A stretch of 59,620 nt of DNA. It comes from Paenibacillus sp. N3.4. Its GTDB lineage: Bacteria; Bacillota; Bacilli; Paenibacillales; NBRC-103111. Both the position numbers and the translations under genes were made by a program. The notes under the pieces are model-generated. The model had not been told where the DNA came from. It saw only the letters and a program-made list of their open reading frames with translations, and did no database searches. Location of the stretch: contig NZ_VRTT01000044.1 in the NCBI RefSeq assembly GCF_008017805.1, forward strand, positions 1 to 59,620. The letters run 5' to 3'. Positions 7,994 through 16,907 of the stretch are shown in pieces; the first letter of the stretch is position 1; every line of letters starts with the position of its first letter.

Positions 7994-8386
7994 TTAACGT
8001 TTGGAGAATTGAGGAGCACGACGAGCGGCTTTCAATCCATATTTTTTACGCTCTTTCATACGGGAATCACGAGTTAAGAATCCTGCTTTTTTCAAGGATC
8101 CACGGTATTCCGGATCAGCTTTCAGCAATGCACGGGAAATCCCATGACGAATTGCTCCAGCTTGTCCGCTGATGCCACCGCCATTAGCAAGTACAAGAAC
8201 ATCGTATTTACCGATTGTTTCTGTTAATGCTAAAGGTTGTTTTACGATCAGCTTCAAAGTTTCTAGACCGAAATACTCGTCTAGATCACGTTTATTGATA
8301 ATGATGCGTCCTTCACCCGGTACTAGGCGCACACGCGCTACCGAATGTTTACGACGACCCGTTCCATAATATTGAACTTGTGCCAC
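7994..8386 (-). CDS. rpsI: 30S ribosomal protein S9
   Basis: A 130-residue S9 with the conserved start YYGTGRRKHSVARVRL and the basic C-terminal tail ending PQFSKR, which reaches the P-site tRNA in the 30S subunit. Length is normal. It follows rplM by 18 bases; the two form the usual L13-S9 operon and end at a strong terminator. Confidence 0.97.
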   Translation of the reverse strand: MAQVQYYGTGRRKHSVARVRLVPGEGRIIINKRDLDEYFGLETLKLIVKQPLALTETIGKYDVLVLANGGGISGQAGAIRHGISRALLKADPEYRGSLKKAGFLTRDSRMKERKKYGLKAARRAPQFSKR

Positions 8387-8404
8387 GAAACAGTCCTCCT
8401 TATA

Positions 8405-8842
8405 TTATCCGCGAAGATTCCAGACTTCTGGTAGTTGTGCTTGATGTGGATGCTCTTCTCCACCGTAGACTTTCAGCTTTGTTTTCAAACTGTCGCCAAG
8501 ACGGTTCTTAGGAAGCATACCGTGTACTGCAAATTCAATCATGCGATCAGGTTTGTTGTTCAACAAATCCTGAGCTGTAGTCACTTTCAAACCACCTTGG
8601 TACAAAGAGTGACTGTAGTACTTTTTGTTTTGTAATTTCTTACCCGTTAGCTTAATTTGGGAAGCATTGATAACGACTACGAAATCGCCAGTATCTACGT
8701 GTGGAGTAAACTCCGGTTTGTGCTTACCGCGGATAATGCTAGCAACTTCACTTGCAAGACGGCCAAGTGTTTGGCCTGCAGCGTCAACAATGTACCATTT
8801 ACGCTCAACTTCATTTGGCTTAGCCATATATGTGGTGCGCAT
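8405..8842 (-). CDS. rplM: 50S ribosomal protein L13
   Basis: A 145-residue L13, an early 50S assembly protein. The start MRTTYMAKPNEVERKW is the usual Bacillales form, so the first ATG is kept even though MAKPNE is also possible. AGGAGG precedes it. It is the first gene of rplM-rpsI and is preceded by a structured leader. Confidence 0.97.
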   Translation of the reverse strand: MRTTYMAKPNEVERKWYIVDAAGQTLGRLASEVASIIRGKHKPEFTPHVDTGDFVVVINASQIKLTGKKLQNKKYYSHSLYQGGLKVTTAQDLLNNKPDRMIEFAVHGMLPKNRLGDSLKTKLKVYGGEEHPHQAQLPEVWNLRG

Positions 8843-8913
8843 GCTTAGTCCTCCTAAAAATATATCTCAAGACATAGTTATAATTGTTAGTTTACATTAG
8901 TGATGGATGGTTT

Positions 8914-8964
8914 CTGGCAGATTTGTGATCAGGGGCTGTGGGGTAGCCGATCACGAAACGCCAA
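8914..8964 (-). promoter_or_regulatory. Structured 5' leader of rplM (L13-leader-like)
   Basis: The mRNA can fold into nested stems: an outer TTGGCG/CTGCCA-type pairing (8959-8964 with 8915-8920) encloses GTGATC (8949-8954) paired with GATCAC (8925-8930) and an inner GGCT/AGCC. Firmicute rplM genes often carry an autoregulatory L13 leader; that this is the same family is inferred from place and shape only. Confidence 0.45.
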
Positions 8965-9013
8965 GTCATATTTTACATGAAAACGAGATAAGAAGCAAGT
9001 AGTGTTTTTACTT

Positions 9014-9790
9014 TTAATACTCAACTTTCCACAACGTTAATCCCATAGCTTCAGCAGTAGGCCCCGCCTGACCTCGATCTTGAGCATTCAGCACTTGCAG
9101 CATATCGCTGCTAGGCCGTTTGCCTTCTCCAATCTGAATCAACGTGCCTGCAATGATCCTCACCATGTTATAAAGAAAGCCATTCCCAGATACAATTAAA
9201 CGTATGCGAGCTACTTTCCCCGTCGTAGATAATTCATCGACATCCGTTTCCAAACGTACCTCATAAAGGGTTCTCACCTTTACTTCCTTATCTGTTCTCA
9301 CCGTACAAAATGAAGTAAAATCATGCTCACCTATCAAGCAAGGGAGCGCCTCTCTCATGGCTTCCACATTTAAATCCGTAGGATGATGATATTCATAATT
9401 GCGGTGAAAGACATCAGGGAAGCGCGCCGAGCGGATCGCATAACAGTAGGTTTTGCGTTTCGCGGCTTTGCGTGAGTGAAAGGAAGGAGGAACTTCTTCC
9501 GCGGTATGGGCGACGATATCCCTGGGCAGTCTAGCATTCAAGGCTAAACACCATCGTTCCACTGGTATCTTCGAGTTCGTAATAAAGTTAATAACTTGAG
9601 CTTTCGCGTGTACACCGGCATCTGTACGCCCTGATGAGATGACTTTCACCTTCTCACCTGTTAACAAAAATACGGCCTTCTCGATCCGATATTGAATCGT
9701 ATCTGCGTTGGGCTGAATTTGATAACCTGAATATGCCGTGCCATCATAACTAATTGTAAAACGAAGATTTCTCAAGGCGTATTCTTCCAT
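9014..9790 (-). CDS. truA: tRNA pseudouridine(38-40) synthase TruA
   Basis: A 258-residue TruA-family enzyme that isomerises U38-U40 of tRNA anticodon stems. The catalytic Asp is in SGRTDAGVHA, and the conserved FLYNMVRIIAG block is near the C-terminus. AAGGA precedes the ATG. It lies between rplQ and rplM. In B. subtilis the ECF-transporter genes ecfA1-ecfA2-ecfT separate rplQ from truA; they are absent here. Confidence 0.95.
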   Translation of the reverse strand: MEEYALRNLRFTISYDGTAYSGYQIQPNADTIQYRIEKAVFLLTGEKVKVISSGRTDAGVHAKAQVINFITNSKIPVERWCLALNARLPRDIVAHTAEEVPPSFHSRKAAKRKTYCYAIRSARFPDVFHRNYEYHHPTDLNVEAMREALPCLIGEHDFTSFCTVRTDKEVKVRTLYEVRLETDVDELSTTGKVARIRLIVSGNGFLYNMVRIIAGTLIQIGEGKRPSSDMLQVLNAQDRGQAGPTAEAMGLTLWKVEY

Positions 9791-9836
9791 GAGTCATCCT
9801 TCCTAGCTTTAGCTTAGATCCGCTAGCTAAGACTAC

Positions 9837-9880
9837 AAAAAAAGGGCTTCATCAGAATCTAATGATTCCGTCCACCCTTT
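9837..9880 (-). terminator. Terminator of the alpha operon after rplQ
   Basis: On the minus strand AAAGGG pairs with CCCTTT around an inner GAATC/GATTC hairpin, followed by a run of eight T. It closes the long S10-spc-alpha transcript and separates it from truA. Confidence 0.75.
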
Positions 9881-9890
9881 CCCATCCGTC

Positions 9891-10256
9891 TTATGCGCGA
9901 TCTACAAGCTCTAAATATACCATTGGTGCTGCGTCACCGCGGCGAGGTCCTAGCTTAAGGATACGTGTGTATCCGCCTGGACGCTCGGAGTAGCGAGTAG
10001 CCAATTCGGAAAAGAGCTTTTGAATCGCATCTTGATTCTCGTTTGCAGCTTCTCTACGAACAAAAGCAGCTACCTGACGGCGTGCATGCAGATCTCCGCG
10101 TTTCGCAAGAGTGATTAACTTCTCAGCGATTGAACGAAGTTCTTTTGCTTTTGCTTCTGTTGTTTGAATGCGTTCATGTATGAACAGATCTGTAACTAGA
10201 TCACGGAATAATGCTTTACGATTACTGGAATCGCGGTTCAACTTCCTGTAGTTCAT
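9891..10256 (-). CDS. rplQ: 50S ribosomal protein L17
   Basis: A 121-residue L17, near the exit tunnel of the 50S subunit. Conserved segments include the N-terminal NRDSSNRKALFRDLVTDL and the C-terminal GGYTRILKLGPRRGDAA. It follows rpoA by 24 bases and is the last gene of the alpha operon. Confidence 0.97.
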   Translation of the reverse strand: MNYRKLNRDSSNRKALFRDLVTDLFIHERIQTTEAKAKELRSIAEKLITLAKRGDLHARRQVAAFVRREAANENQDAIQKLFSELATRYSERPGGYTRILKLGPRRGDAAPMVYLELVDRA

Positions 10257-10280
10257 TGAATTAACCTCCTTCTGACACGA

Positions 10281-11225
10281 TTATTCCTCAGTACGCAAAC
10301 CAAGACCCAGCTCTTCGAGCTTCTCTTGAACTTCTTCAAGAGATTTACGACCTAGATTCCGCACTTTCATCATGTCTTCTTCTGTTTTGGTAATTAGCTC
10401 TTGTACGGTGTTAATCCCTGCGCGCTTGAGACAGTTATAAGAACGAACAGATAGATCAAGTTCCTCGATAGTCATCTCAAGAACTTTCTCTTTCTTATCT
10501 TCCTCTTTCTCCACCATAATCTCAGCATCCTTAGCTTCATCCGTCAAACCGACGAATAGAAGCAAATGTTCTGTTAAGATTTTGGCGCCCAAGCTCACTG
10601 CTTCTTCTGGTCGAATACTTCCATCGGTCCACACTTCGAGGGTCAACTTATCATAGTTAGTCACTTGGCCGACGCGAGTATTTTCAATACTGTAGTTTAC
10701 TCGGGTAATAGGCGTGTAGATCGAATCAATTGGAATAACACCAATTGGTTGTTCTTCATGCTTATTTTTGTCCGATTGAACATAACCGCGCCCTCTGCCC
10801 GCATGAATCCTCATATGAAGACGCGCGTCTGGAGATAAAGTTGCAATGTGCAAATCCGGATTAAGAATCTCCACGTCGCTATCACCGCGAATATCTGCCG
10901 CGGTAATATTACCTTCTCCTTCAGCATCAATTTCAAGCACTTTCTCCTCATCGGAGTGAATTTTCAACGAGAGACCTTTCAGATTGAGGATAATTTCCGT
11001 TACATCCTCAAGCACGCCAGGAATCGTTGAAAATTCATGCAAAACGCCATCGATTTGGACAGAGGTTACTGCTGCCCCGGGTAAAGAGGACAGTAAGATA
11101 CGACGTAGTGAGTTACCTAAGGTTGTACCATAGCCACGCTCTAACGGTTCTATGATAAATCTACCATAAGCGCCGTCATCGCTTAATGCGACAGTTTCTA
11201 TTTTTGGCTTTTCGATTTCGATCAT
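10281..11225 (-). CDS. rpoA: RNA polymerase subunit alpha
   Basis: A 314-residue alpha subunit: N-terminal assembly domain (about 1-230, with GNSLRRILLSSLPG) that dimerises and recruits beta and beta', an acidic linker, and the C-terminal domain (about 250-310, with MKVRNLGRKSLEEV) that binds UP elements and activators. Length is normal. It lies in the alpha operon rpmJ-rpsM-rpsK-rpoA-rplQ. Confidence 0.98.
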   Translation of the reverse strand: MIEIEKPKIETVALSDDGAYGRFIIEPLERGYGTTLGNSLRRILLSSLPGAAVTSVQIDGVLHEFSTIPGVLEDVTEIILNLKGLSLKIHSDEEKVLEIDAEGEGNITAADIRGDSDVEILNPDLHIATLSPDARLHMRIHAGRGRGYVQSDKNKHEEQPIGVIPIDSIYTPITRVNYSIENTRVGQVTNYDKLTLEVWTDGSIRPEEAVSLGAKILTEHLLLFVGLTDEAKDAEIMVEKEEDKKEKVLEMTIEELDLSVRSYNCLKRAGINTVQELITKTEEDMMKVRNLGRKSLEEVQEKLEELGLGLRTEE

Positions 11226-11351
11226 GAAATGTACCCTCCATTCAATACGTCGTTTCCCTCTGGATACTTCGGTAAAAATTTGATAGTATGCCTATCCTTC
11301 AAAACCATTATTCACGATTTTAGGATATTTATACTACAAAGTAATCCTGAA

Positions 11352-11747
11352 TTATACGCGACGACGTTTTGGAGGACGGCAACCATTGTGAGGAACCGGA
11401 GTCACGTCTTTAATTAGGTTTACTTCAAGACCAGCTGCTTGTAAAGAGCGAATTGCTGCTTCACGACCAGCGCCTGGACCTTTAACCATTACTTCAACAG
11501 TTTTCAAACCGTGCTCCATTGCTGCTTTAGCTGCTTTTTCAGCTGCCATTTGCGCTGCGAAAGGAGTACTTTTACGGGAACCTTTGAATCCAAGGTTTCC
11601 TGAACTTGCCCAGGAAATTGCGTTACCATGCGGATCCGTGATCGTTACGATCGTGTTGTTGAACGTTGAACGGATGTGTGCTACTCCGGTCTCAATATTT
11701 TTACGGTCACGACGTTTCGTACGGACGACTTTCTTAGGTTTTGCCAT
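11352..11747 (-). CDS. rpsK: 30S ribosomal protein S11
   Basis: A 131-residue S11 of the 30S platform, which helps form the Shine-Dalgarno helix pocket. Conserved blocks THIRSTFNNTIVTITD... region and the C-terminal VTPVPHNGCRPPKRRRV tail are intact. It follows rpsM by 18 bases. The 126-base gap to rpoA holds no gene that I can see. Confidence 0.97.
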   Translation of the reverse strand: MAKPKKVVRTKRRDRKNIETGVAHIRSTFNNTIVTITDPHGNAISWASSGNLGFKGSRKSTPFAAQMAAEKAAKAAMEHGLKTVEVMVKGPGAGREAAIRSLQAAGLEVNLIKDVTPVPHNGCRPPKRRRV

Positions 11748-11765
11748 TAGCTCTAACCCCCTTTA

Positions 11766-12134
11766 TTATTTCTTCTTATTAGCTACCGTACGACGAGGAC
11801 CTTTACGTGTACGAGCATTAGTTTTAGTACGTTGTCCACGAACAGGAAGACCACGACGGTGACGAAGACCACGGTAGGATCCGATTTCGATCAGACGTTT
11901 GATGTTTAGGGAAATTTCACGGCGAAGATCGCCTTCTACTTTTAGGGTTTTGTCAATTACTTCACGGATCTTGCTCACTTCATCTTCTGTTAGGTCGCGA
12001 ACGCGAGTACTAGCGTCGATACCAGTAGATGCGATGATTTTTTGAGCAGTTGTAGTGCCGATACCGAAAATGTAAGTTAACGCGATTACAACTCGTTTGT
12101 CACGAGGTAAGTCAACTCCAGCTAAACGTGCCAT
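11766..12134 (-). CDS. rpsM: 30S ribosomal protein S13
   Basis: A 122-residue S13 of the 30S head, contacting the P-site tRNA and the 50S subunit. It begins MARLAGVDLPRDKRV and ends with the basic tail RTKTNARTRKGPRRT. The length is normal and it lies between rpmJ and rpsK. Confidence 0.97.
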   Translation of the reverse strand: MARLAGVDLPRDKRVVIALTYIFGIGTTTAQKIIASTGIDASTRVRDLTEDEVSKIREVIDKTLKVEGDLRREISLNIKRLIEIGSYRGLRHRRGLPVRGQRTKTNARTRKGPRRTVANKKK

Positions 12135-12153
12135 CTACAGATTGCACCTCCTT

Positions 12154-12267
12154 TTAACCTTGTTTTTGTTTGTGCTTAGGATTTTCACAAATTACCATAA
12201 CATTGCCTTTACGGCGAATGACTTTACATTTTTCACAAATCGGTTTTACTGACGGTCTTACTTTCAT
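12154..12267 (-). CDS. rpmJ: 50S ribosomal protein L36
   Basis: A 37-residue L36 starting MKVRPSVKPICEKC. It has the zinc-binding pattern CxxC (CEKC) followed by a later Cys and His (ICENPKH), so it is the zinc (C+) form. AGGAGGG precedes the ATG by a normal distance. It lies between infA and rpsM, the canonical place. Confidence 0.95.
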   Translation of the reverse strand: MKVRPSVKPICEKCKVIRRKGNVMVICENPKHKQKQG

Positions 12268-12372
12268 TTTAAGCCCTCCTTTTTATCGTAAGCAACCATG
12301 TTGCGTTTTCGTTAGAAAACTTGCTTCGTAAGCATACGCCTTGAGAGAGTAACTTACATCTAAGCCGAACAT

Positions 12373-12591
12373 TTATTTAAAACGGTAGGTTATACGGCCT
12401 CTTGTTAAATCATAAGGCGATAATTCTACGGTAACCTTATCTCCAGGCAAAATGCGGATAAAATGCATTCTGATTTTACCGGATACATGGGCTAGGATTT
12501 TATGACCATTTTCCAATTCAACTTTAAACATTGCATTCGGAAGAGGTTCAATCACTGTACCTTCTACTTCAATTACATCTTCTTTGGCCAC
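12373..12591 (-). CDS. infA: Translation initiation factor IF-1
   Basis: A 72-residue S1-fold (OB) protein that occupies the ribosomal A site during initiation. I start at GTG (M-AKEDVIEVEG), 7 bases after AAAGGAG, giving the canonical length. An ATG two codons earlier overlaps the stop of the upstream KOW gene (ATGA) but sits too close to the ribosome-binding site. A non-coding gap of about 100 bases lies before rpmJ. Confidence 0.95.
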   Translation of the reverse strand: MAKEDVIEVEGTVIEPLPNAMFKVELENGHKILAHVSGKIRMHFIRILPGDKVTVELSPYDLTRGRITYRFK

Positions 12592-12593
12592 AG

Positions 12594-12902
12594 TCATTCT
12601 CCTTTCTCATTATGTGCTTCAACTGGCAAAAGATCAACGAATTTGGCAATTGCGAACCGCAATTTCCCATTAGTTACACGACCCGTCTCCCTAATGCTCG
12701 ACTCCACTTCGCTGCTAATCTTGTCTTGTAATTGAAGATGACTCAGGTTCTTCTTCTTAGGTTGATCGAATTTGCGATTATCCCCGTCGGCAAGCCAGAC
12801 AAAACGATGATCGACAATTCCAATTACGACCGCGTATTCACCGGGATCTCTACCGCGAAGCACCTTTACAATTTGACCTATCTTTGGTGTATGACTATCC
12901 AC
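12594..12902 (-). CDS. KOW-domain RNA-binding protein (L14e-like)
   Basis: A 102-residue basic protein. The N-terminal KOW-type motif (IGQIVKVLRGRDPGEYAVVI, residues 7-26) is followed by a variable C-terminus. It belongs to the small KOW proteins found between map and infA in Bacillales and resembles archaeal/eukaryotic L14e; binding to the ribosome or rRNA is inferred. The start is GTG, 7 bases after AGGTG. Its end is translationally coupled to infA. Confidence 0.85.
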   Translation of the reverse strand: MDSHTPKIGQIVKVLRGRDPGEYAVVIGIVDHRFVWLADGDNRKFDQPKKKNLSHLQLQDKISSEVESSIRETGRVTNGKLRFAIAKFVDLLPVEAHNEKGE

Positions 12903-12912
12903 TCATGATCAC

Positions 12913-13665
12913 CTACGCTCTAGGCAAAGTTAAAATTTCGTAACCATTTGCCGTTATTGCAATCGTATGTTCAAAATGAGCGCATAATGTTCCATCCGCA
13001 GTAACAACGGTCCAATCATCATCAAGTGTCTCGACATACCTTTCGCCAACAACCACCATCGGTTCAATGGCTAAGACCATGCCCGGTTTGAGACGAGGCC
13101 CTTTATCAGGCATCCCATAATTCGGAATTTGTGGTTCTTCGTGAAGATCCGTTCCGATACCGTGACCGACGTACTCTCTTACCACGGAGAAGCCTGCGTC
13201 TTCAATACAAGTTTGGATAGCATGCGACAACGTGTAGAGTCTAGTATCCGGTTTAGCTTGTGCAATACCACAGTATAAGGATTGTTCCGTAACCGCTAAT
13301 AAACGCTTAGCAGTTTCAGAAATTTCACCTACCGGATAAGTCCAAGCTGAATCGCCATGATAACCTTTATACTGAGCGCCAATATCAATACTGATAATAT
13401 CGCCCTCAGCAAGCTTTCTTGGACCCGGAATACCGTGAACTAATTCTTCGTTGACTGAAGCACAAATGCTTCCAGAAAAACCGTTGTAACCTTTAAAAGA
13501 TGGAATCGCTCCCTGACTGCGAATGAATTCCTCTGCGATCTGATCAAGTTCTTTCGTTGTAATGTTCGGACGAATCGCCCTTGCCAATAAGCGGTGCGTT
13601 TCGGCTACGATACGACCGGCTTCTCGCATTAGGTCTAGTTCAACCTCGGACTTACAAATGATCAT
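12913..13665 (-). CDS. map: Methionine aminopeptidase type I
   Basis: A 250-residue type Ia enzyme that removes the initiator Met from nascent proteins. The five metal ligands of the pita-bread fold are recognisable in DIGAQYKGYHGDSAW, GHGIGTDLHEEP, AIEPMV and CAHFEHT. Its ATG overlaps the adk stop by one base (TAATG), so the two are translationally coupled. Confidence 0.96.
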   Translation of the reverse strand: MIICKSEVELDLMREAGRIVAETHRLLARAIRPNITTKELDQIAEEFIRSQGAIPSFKGYNGFSGSICASVNEELVHGIPGPRKLAEGDIISIDIGAQYKGYHGDSAWTYPVGEISETAKRLLAVTEQSLYCGIAQAKPDTRLYTLSHAIQTCIEDAGFSVVREYVGHGIGTDLHEEPQIPNYGMPDKGPRLKPGMVLAIEPMVVVGERYVETLDDDWTVVTADGTLCAHFEHTIAITANGYEILTLPRA

Positions 13666-14315
13666 TACGCTAGACCTCGTAGCAGTGAGCTAATTTGTTC
13701 GGTTACCGCATGAATGTCTTGTTCCCCGTTAACCTCACGCAATAATTCCCTCGTTTGGTAGTAATCCAGCAGCGGAGCCGTTTTGTTGATATATTCATCC
13801 AAACGTGTTCCGACTTTTTCTTCCGTATCATCTGAACGCTGATACAATTCACCTGAACATTTATCGCATATGCCATCTTGTTTCGGTGGATTGAACATCA
13901 CATGGTACGTAGCACCGCAGGATTTACAAATTCTTCGGCCAGTCAGCCTGGCAAGCAAGAAACTGCGATCAACGGAAAGATTAATTACGACTTCAATCTT
14001 TTTGCCCAATGATTCTACGATTTCGGCTAAAGCATCTGCTTGAGCAACAGTTCTCGGGAACCCGTCAAGTAAAAAGCCTTTATCGCAGTCTGGTTGTGCA
14101 AGTCGCTCTCTCACAATACCGTTCGTTATTTCATCAGGAACAAGAAGTCCCTTATCCACATATCCTTTGGCTTCAACTCCAAGTGGCGTTCCTTGACTCA
14201 TTGCCAATCGAAAAGCATCACCCGTAGAAATATGAGGAATTTGAAAGTCACTTACGATCTTTTCTGCCTGCGTACCTTTGCCTGCACCAGGAGGCCCCAT
14301 AAAAATTACGTTCAC
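13665..14315 (-). CDS. adk: Adenylate kinase
   Basis: A 216-residue long-form adenylate kinase (ATP + AMP to 2 ADP). It has the P-loop GPPGAGKGTQ at residues 7-16, the GFPRT AMP-binding motif, and a LID with four zinc-binding cysteines (CKSC and CDKC), as usual in Gram-positives. It lies between secY and map in the spc operon. Confidence 0.97.
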   Translation of the reverse strand: MNVIFMGPPGAGKGTQAEKIVSDFQIPHISTGDAFRLAMSQGTPLGVEAKGYVDKGLLVPDEITNGIVRERLAQPDCDKGFLLDGFPRTVAQADALAEIVESLGKKIEVVINLSVDRSFLLARLTGRRICKSCGATYHVMFNPPKQDGICDKCSGELYQRSDDTEEKVGTRLDEYINKTAPLLDYYQTRELLREVNGEQDIHAVTEQISSLLRGLA

Positions 14316-14401
14316 TTTTGAAACCCTCCCATCGCACTCGGCATTACGAACAGCACAATAGGTGCCGATGACGCAACAAATGCCCCATCAGAACCTATTC
14401 G

Positions 14402-15706
14402 CTATTTATTAATGAATCCTTTGTAATGACGCTTAATCAATTGGCTCTCGATTTGTTTCATCGTCTCAAGACCAACGCCTACTACGATAAGTAAAGATGT
14501 ACCACCAATTCGAACCGAGCTCGGCAAGCCTGCAAGTCCTCCAAACAACATAGGGAGAATCGAGATCGCTGAAAGAAACAGTGCTCCGGAAAGAGTTATT
14601 CTAGTCATTACGCGAGTCAGATAAACGGATGTTGTTTTACCAGGTCTAATCCCCGGTATATACCCACCATTTTTCTTCATTTGGTCAGCCATTTGAACTG
14701 GATTAATTTGTACGAAGGTGTAGAAGTATGTGAATCCGATAATCAGTAATACATAAAGTACAATCGCTAATGGAGCAGTTTGATTCAAACTAAGATTCGT
14801 TATGATCCATTCTGCAACGACGTTGCCTCTCCAATAACTTGCAATGGTAGGAGGAAACATCAACAACGAAAGTGCAAAGATTACTGGGATAACACCAGCC
14901 GCATTCACTTTAAGAGGAATGTGAGTGGTTTGACCACCATACATTTTACGACCAACGACGCGTTTGGCATATTGAACAGGTATCTTACGAACACCTTGTT
15001 GAACGAATATGACGCCGGCGATAATCAGTATAACAACCAAAGCAATAATGATCAGTTTTACGATATTCAGGAACAGAGCGCCTTCTGTCGCAAAAAGTGA
15101 TTTGTAAATTTGTTGAATGCTTGTTGGAATCGCCGCGACGATACCTGCAAAGATGATAATGGAAATACCGTTTCCAATCCCATATTCCGTGATTTGCTCA
15201 CCAAGCCACATCAAGAATGCTGTACCGGCTGTCAGCACGATAGCAATTAATGCGTAGGTTGTGAAGCCTGCATCAATCACAAGTCCGCTATAAAGACGGT
15301 TAAATCCAATAGAAAGACCAAATGCTTGAATTATACCTAGCACAATCGTACCGTAGCGTGTTACCTGTGTCATCTTCTTTCTTCCGACATCGCCTTCTTT
15401 CGCCCATTGCGCAAAGCGCGGGATTACATCCATGGACAAAAGCTGAACGATGATAGAAGCCGTGATGTAAGGCATGATTCCCATCGCAAAGATAGAGAAC
15501 TGAAAGAGCGCACCACCGGAAAACGTGTTAAGCAAACCAAAGACATCACTTTGATTCGCTTGATCTTGAAGTTTCAGGACATCTGTATTTATGTTAGGTA
15601 CCGGAATGAAGGCGCCTAAGCGGTAGACGATAAGCAGGATTAGCGTGAATAAAATTCTTCTACGCAAATCCTCTACCTTGAAGATGTTCGATATGGTATT
15701 GAACAT
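14402..15706 (-). CDS. secY: Protein translocase subunit SecY
   Basis: A 434-residue channel subunit of the Sec translocon with ten predicted membrane helices. Conserved features include GIMPYITASIIVQLL in TM2 and GIRPGKTTSVYL in the C4 loop region. SecE is encoded elsewhere in this window. The start overlaps the rplO stop by one base; an 86-base gap with no gene follows before adk. Confidence 0.97.
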   Translation of the reverse strand: MFNTISNIFKVEDLRRRILFTLILLIVYRLGAFIPVPNINTDVLKLQDQANQSDVFGLLNTFSGGALFQFSIFAMGIMPYITASIIVQLLSMDVIPRFAQWAKEGDVGRKKMTQVTRYGTIVLGIIQAFGLSIGFNRLYSGLVIDAGFTTYALIAIVLTAGTAFLMWLGEQITEYGIGNGISIIIFAGIVAAIPTSIQQIYKSLFATEGALFLNIVKLIIIALVVILIIAGVIFVQQGVRKIPVQYAKRVVGRKMYGGQTTHIPLKVNAAGVIPVIFALSLLMFPPTIASYWRGNVVAEWIITNLSLNQTAPLAIVLYVLLIIGFTYFYTFVQINPVQMADQMKKNGGYIPGIRPGKTTSVYLTRVMTRITLSGALFLSAISILPMLFGGLAGLPSSVRIGGTSLLIVVGVGLETMKQIESQLIKRHYKGFINK

Positions 15707-16146
15707 TAAATCACCTCGGTTTGACCGCCGGCAGCTTGGATTTTCTCAATCGCTGATTGAGAGAACTTATTCGCTTTAACGGTTAATTTTACTGTGATTT
15801 CACCGTTTCCTAAAATCTTGATGCCATCTTTAGGAGCTTTCACAATACCAGACTCCATTAATACTTGCGGAGTAACTTCGGTATCAGCTGCGAAATTGTT
15901 CAAATCTTCAAGGTTCACAATCGCGTATTCCGTACGGAAACGATTCGTGAAACCACGTTTAGGTAAACGACGGTATAACGGGTTTTGTCCACCCTCGAAA
16001 CCAGGACGAACGCCTCCACCGGAACGTGCGTTTTGACCCTTGTGCCCGCGAGTTGATGTTTTACCCATGCCGCTACTAGTACCACGTCCAACACGCTTGC
16101 GAGCTTTACGGGAACCAATAGCAGAACTTAGCTCATGTAACTTCAT
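15706..16146 (-). CDS. rplO: 50S ribosomal protein L15
   Basis: A 146-residue L15 with the basic, Gly-rich N-terminus typical of the family (RKARKRVGRGTSSGMGKTS) and the later PLYRRLPKRGF motif. It is a late 50S assembly protein. The normal spc-operon order rpmD-rplO-secY is kept. Confidence 0.97.
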   Translation of the reverse strand: MKLHELSSAIGSRKARKRVGRGTSSGMGKTSTRGHKGQNARSGGGVRPGFEGGQNPLYRRLPKRGFTNRFRTEYAIVNLEDLNNFAADTEVTPQVLMESGIVKAPKDGIKILGNGEITVKLTVKANKFSQSAIEKIQAAGGQTEVI

Positions 16147-16181
16147 CGTTGCACACCTCCTCTAGATCTTAATATGTGTTA

Positions 16182-16370
16182 CTATGCTTCGATTTCTTTA
16201 ACTTCTACCAAATGGCTAACTTGATTAACCATGCCTCTGATCGCAGCATTATCTTGGTGAAGAACCGTTTGGTGCAGCTTGCGCAGACCTAACGTTTTCA
16301 CTGTAATGCGTTGTGTTTCAGGGCGGCCAATCAGGCTGCGTTTTAGGGTAATTTGTAATTGTTTCGCCAT
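16182..16370 (-). CDS. rpmD: 50S ribosomal protein L30
   Basis: A 62-residue L30 with the conserved KRSLIGRPETQRITVKTLGL segment. Small single-domain 50S protein. It lies 11 bases after rpsE with a good ribosome-binding site (GGAGGGG region before ATG). Confidence 0.95.
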   Translation of the reverse strand: MAKQLQITLKRSLIGRPETQRITVKTLGLRKLHQTVLHQDNAAIRGMVNQVSHLVEVKEIEA

Positions 16371-16381
16371 GTTTACCCCTC

Positions 16382-16879
16382 CTAACCTAATAGCTCTTGA
16401 ACTGATTTTCCACGAAGCTTTGCAACTTCTTCCGCTTTTTTCAAACGGCTTAAGCCTTCAAGCGTTGCGTTAACCATGTTCATGGAGTTCGATGAACCCA
16501 GGGATTTTGTCAAGATATCGCCGACACCAGCAAGTTCAAGAACTGCACGAACTGGTCCGCCTGCGATAACTCCAGTACCTTGGGAAGCTGGTTTTAACAG
16601 AACGCGGCCTGCACCAAACTTACCTGTTACAAGGTGAGGAATCGAAGTGCCTACGATAGGAACATGAATTAAGTTCTTTTTCGCATCTTCAATGCCTTTG
16701 CGAATCGCGTCAGGAACTTCGGATGCTTTACCGATTCCTGCGCCAACCCAGCCATTGCCATCGCCAACGACAACAAGTGCGCTGAAGCTGAAACGACGTC
16801 CGCCTTTTACTACTTTAGCTACGCGATTAATATTAACAACTTTTTCTGTAAGCTCTAAAGTATTAGGATCTACACGCAA
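16382..16879 (-). CDS. rpsE: 30S ribosomal protein S5
   Basis: A 165-residue S5, needed for decoding fidelity and 30S body structure. The start is a TTG (M-RVDPNTLEL) 8 bases after a perfect AAGGAGG; the frame stays open 20 codons further but overlaps rplR and lacks a ribosome-binding site, and the chosen start gives the family length. The S5 double-stranded-RNA-binding region (KVVKGGRRFSFSALVVVGD) is intact. Confidence 0.95.
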   Translation of the reverse strand: MRVDPNTLELTEKVVNINRVAKVVKGGRRFSFSALVVVGDGNGWVGAGIGKASEVPDAIRKGIEDAKKNLIHVPIVGTSIPHLVTGKFGAGRVLLKPASQGTGVIAGGPVRAVLELAGVGDILTKSLGSSNSMNMVNATLEGLSRLKKAEEVAKLRGKSVQELLG

Positions 16880-16907
16880 GTCTTTTACCTCCTTATTAAT
16901 GTTTTTC

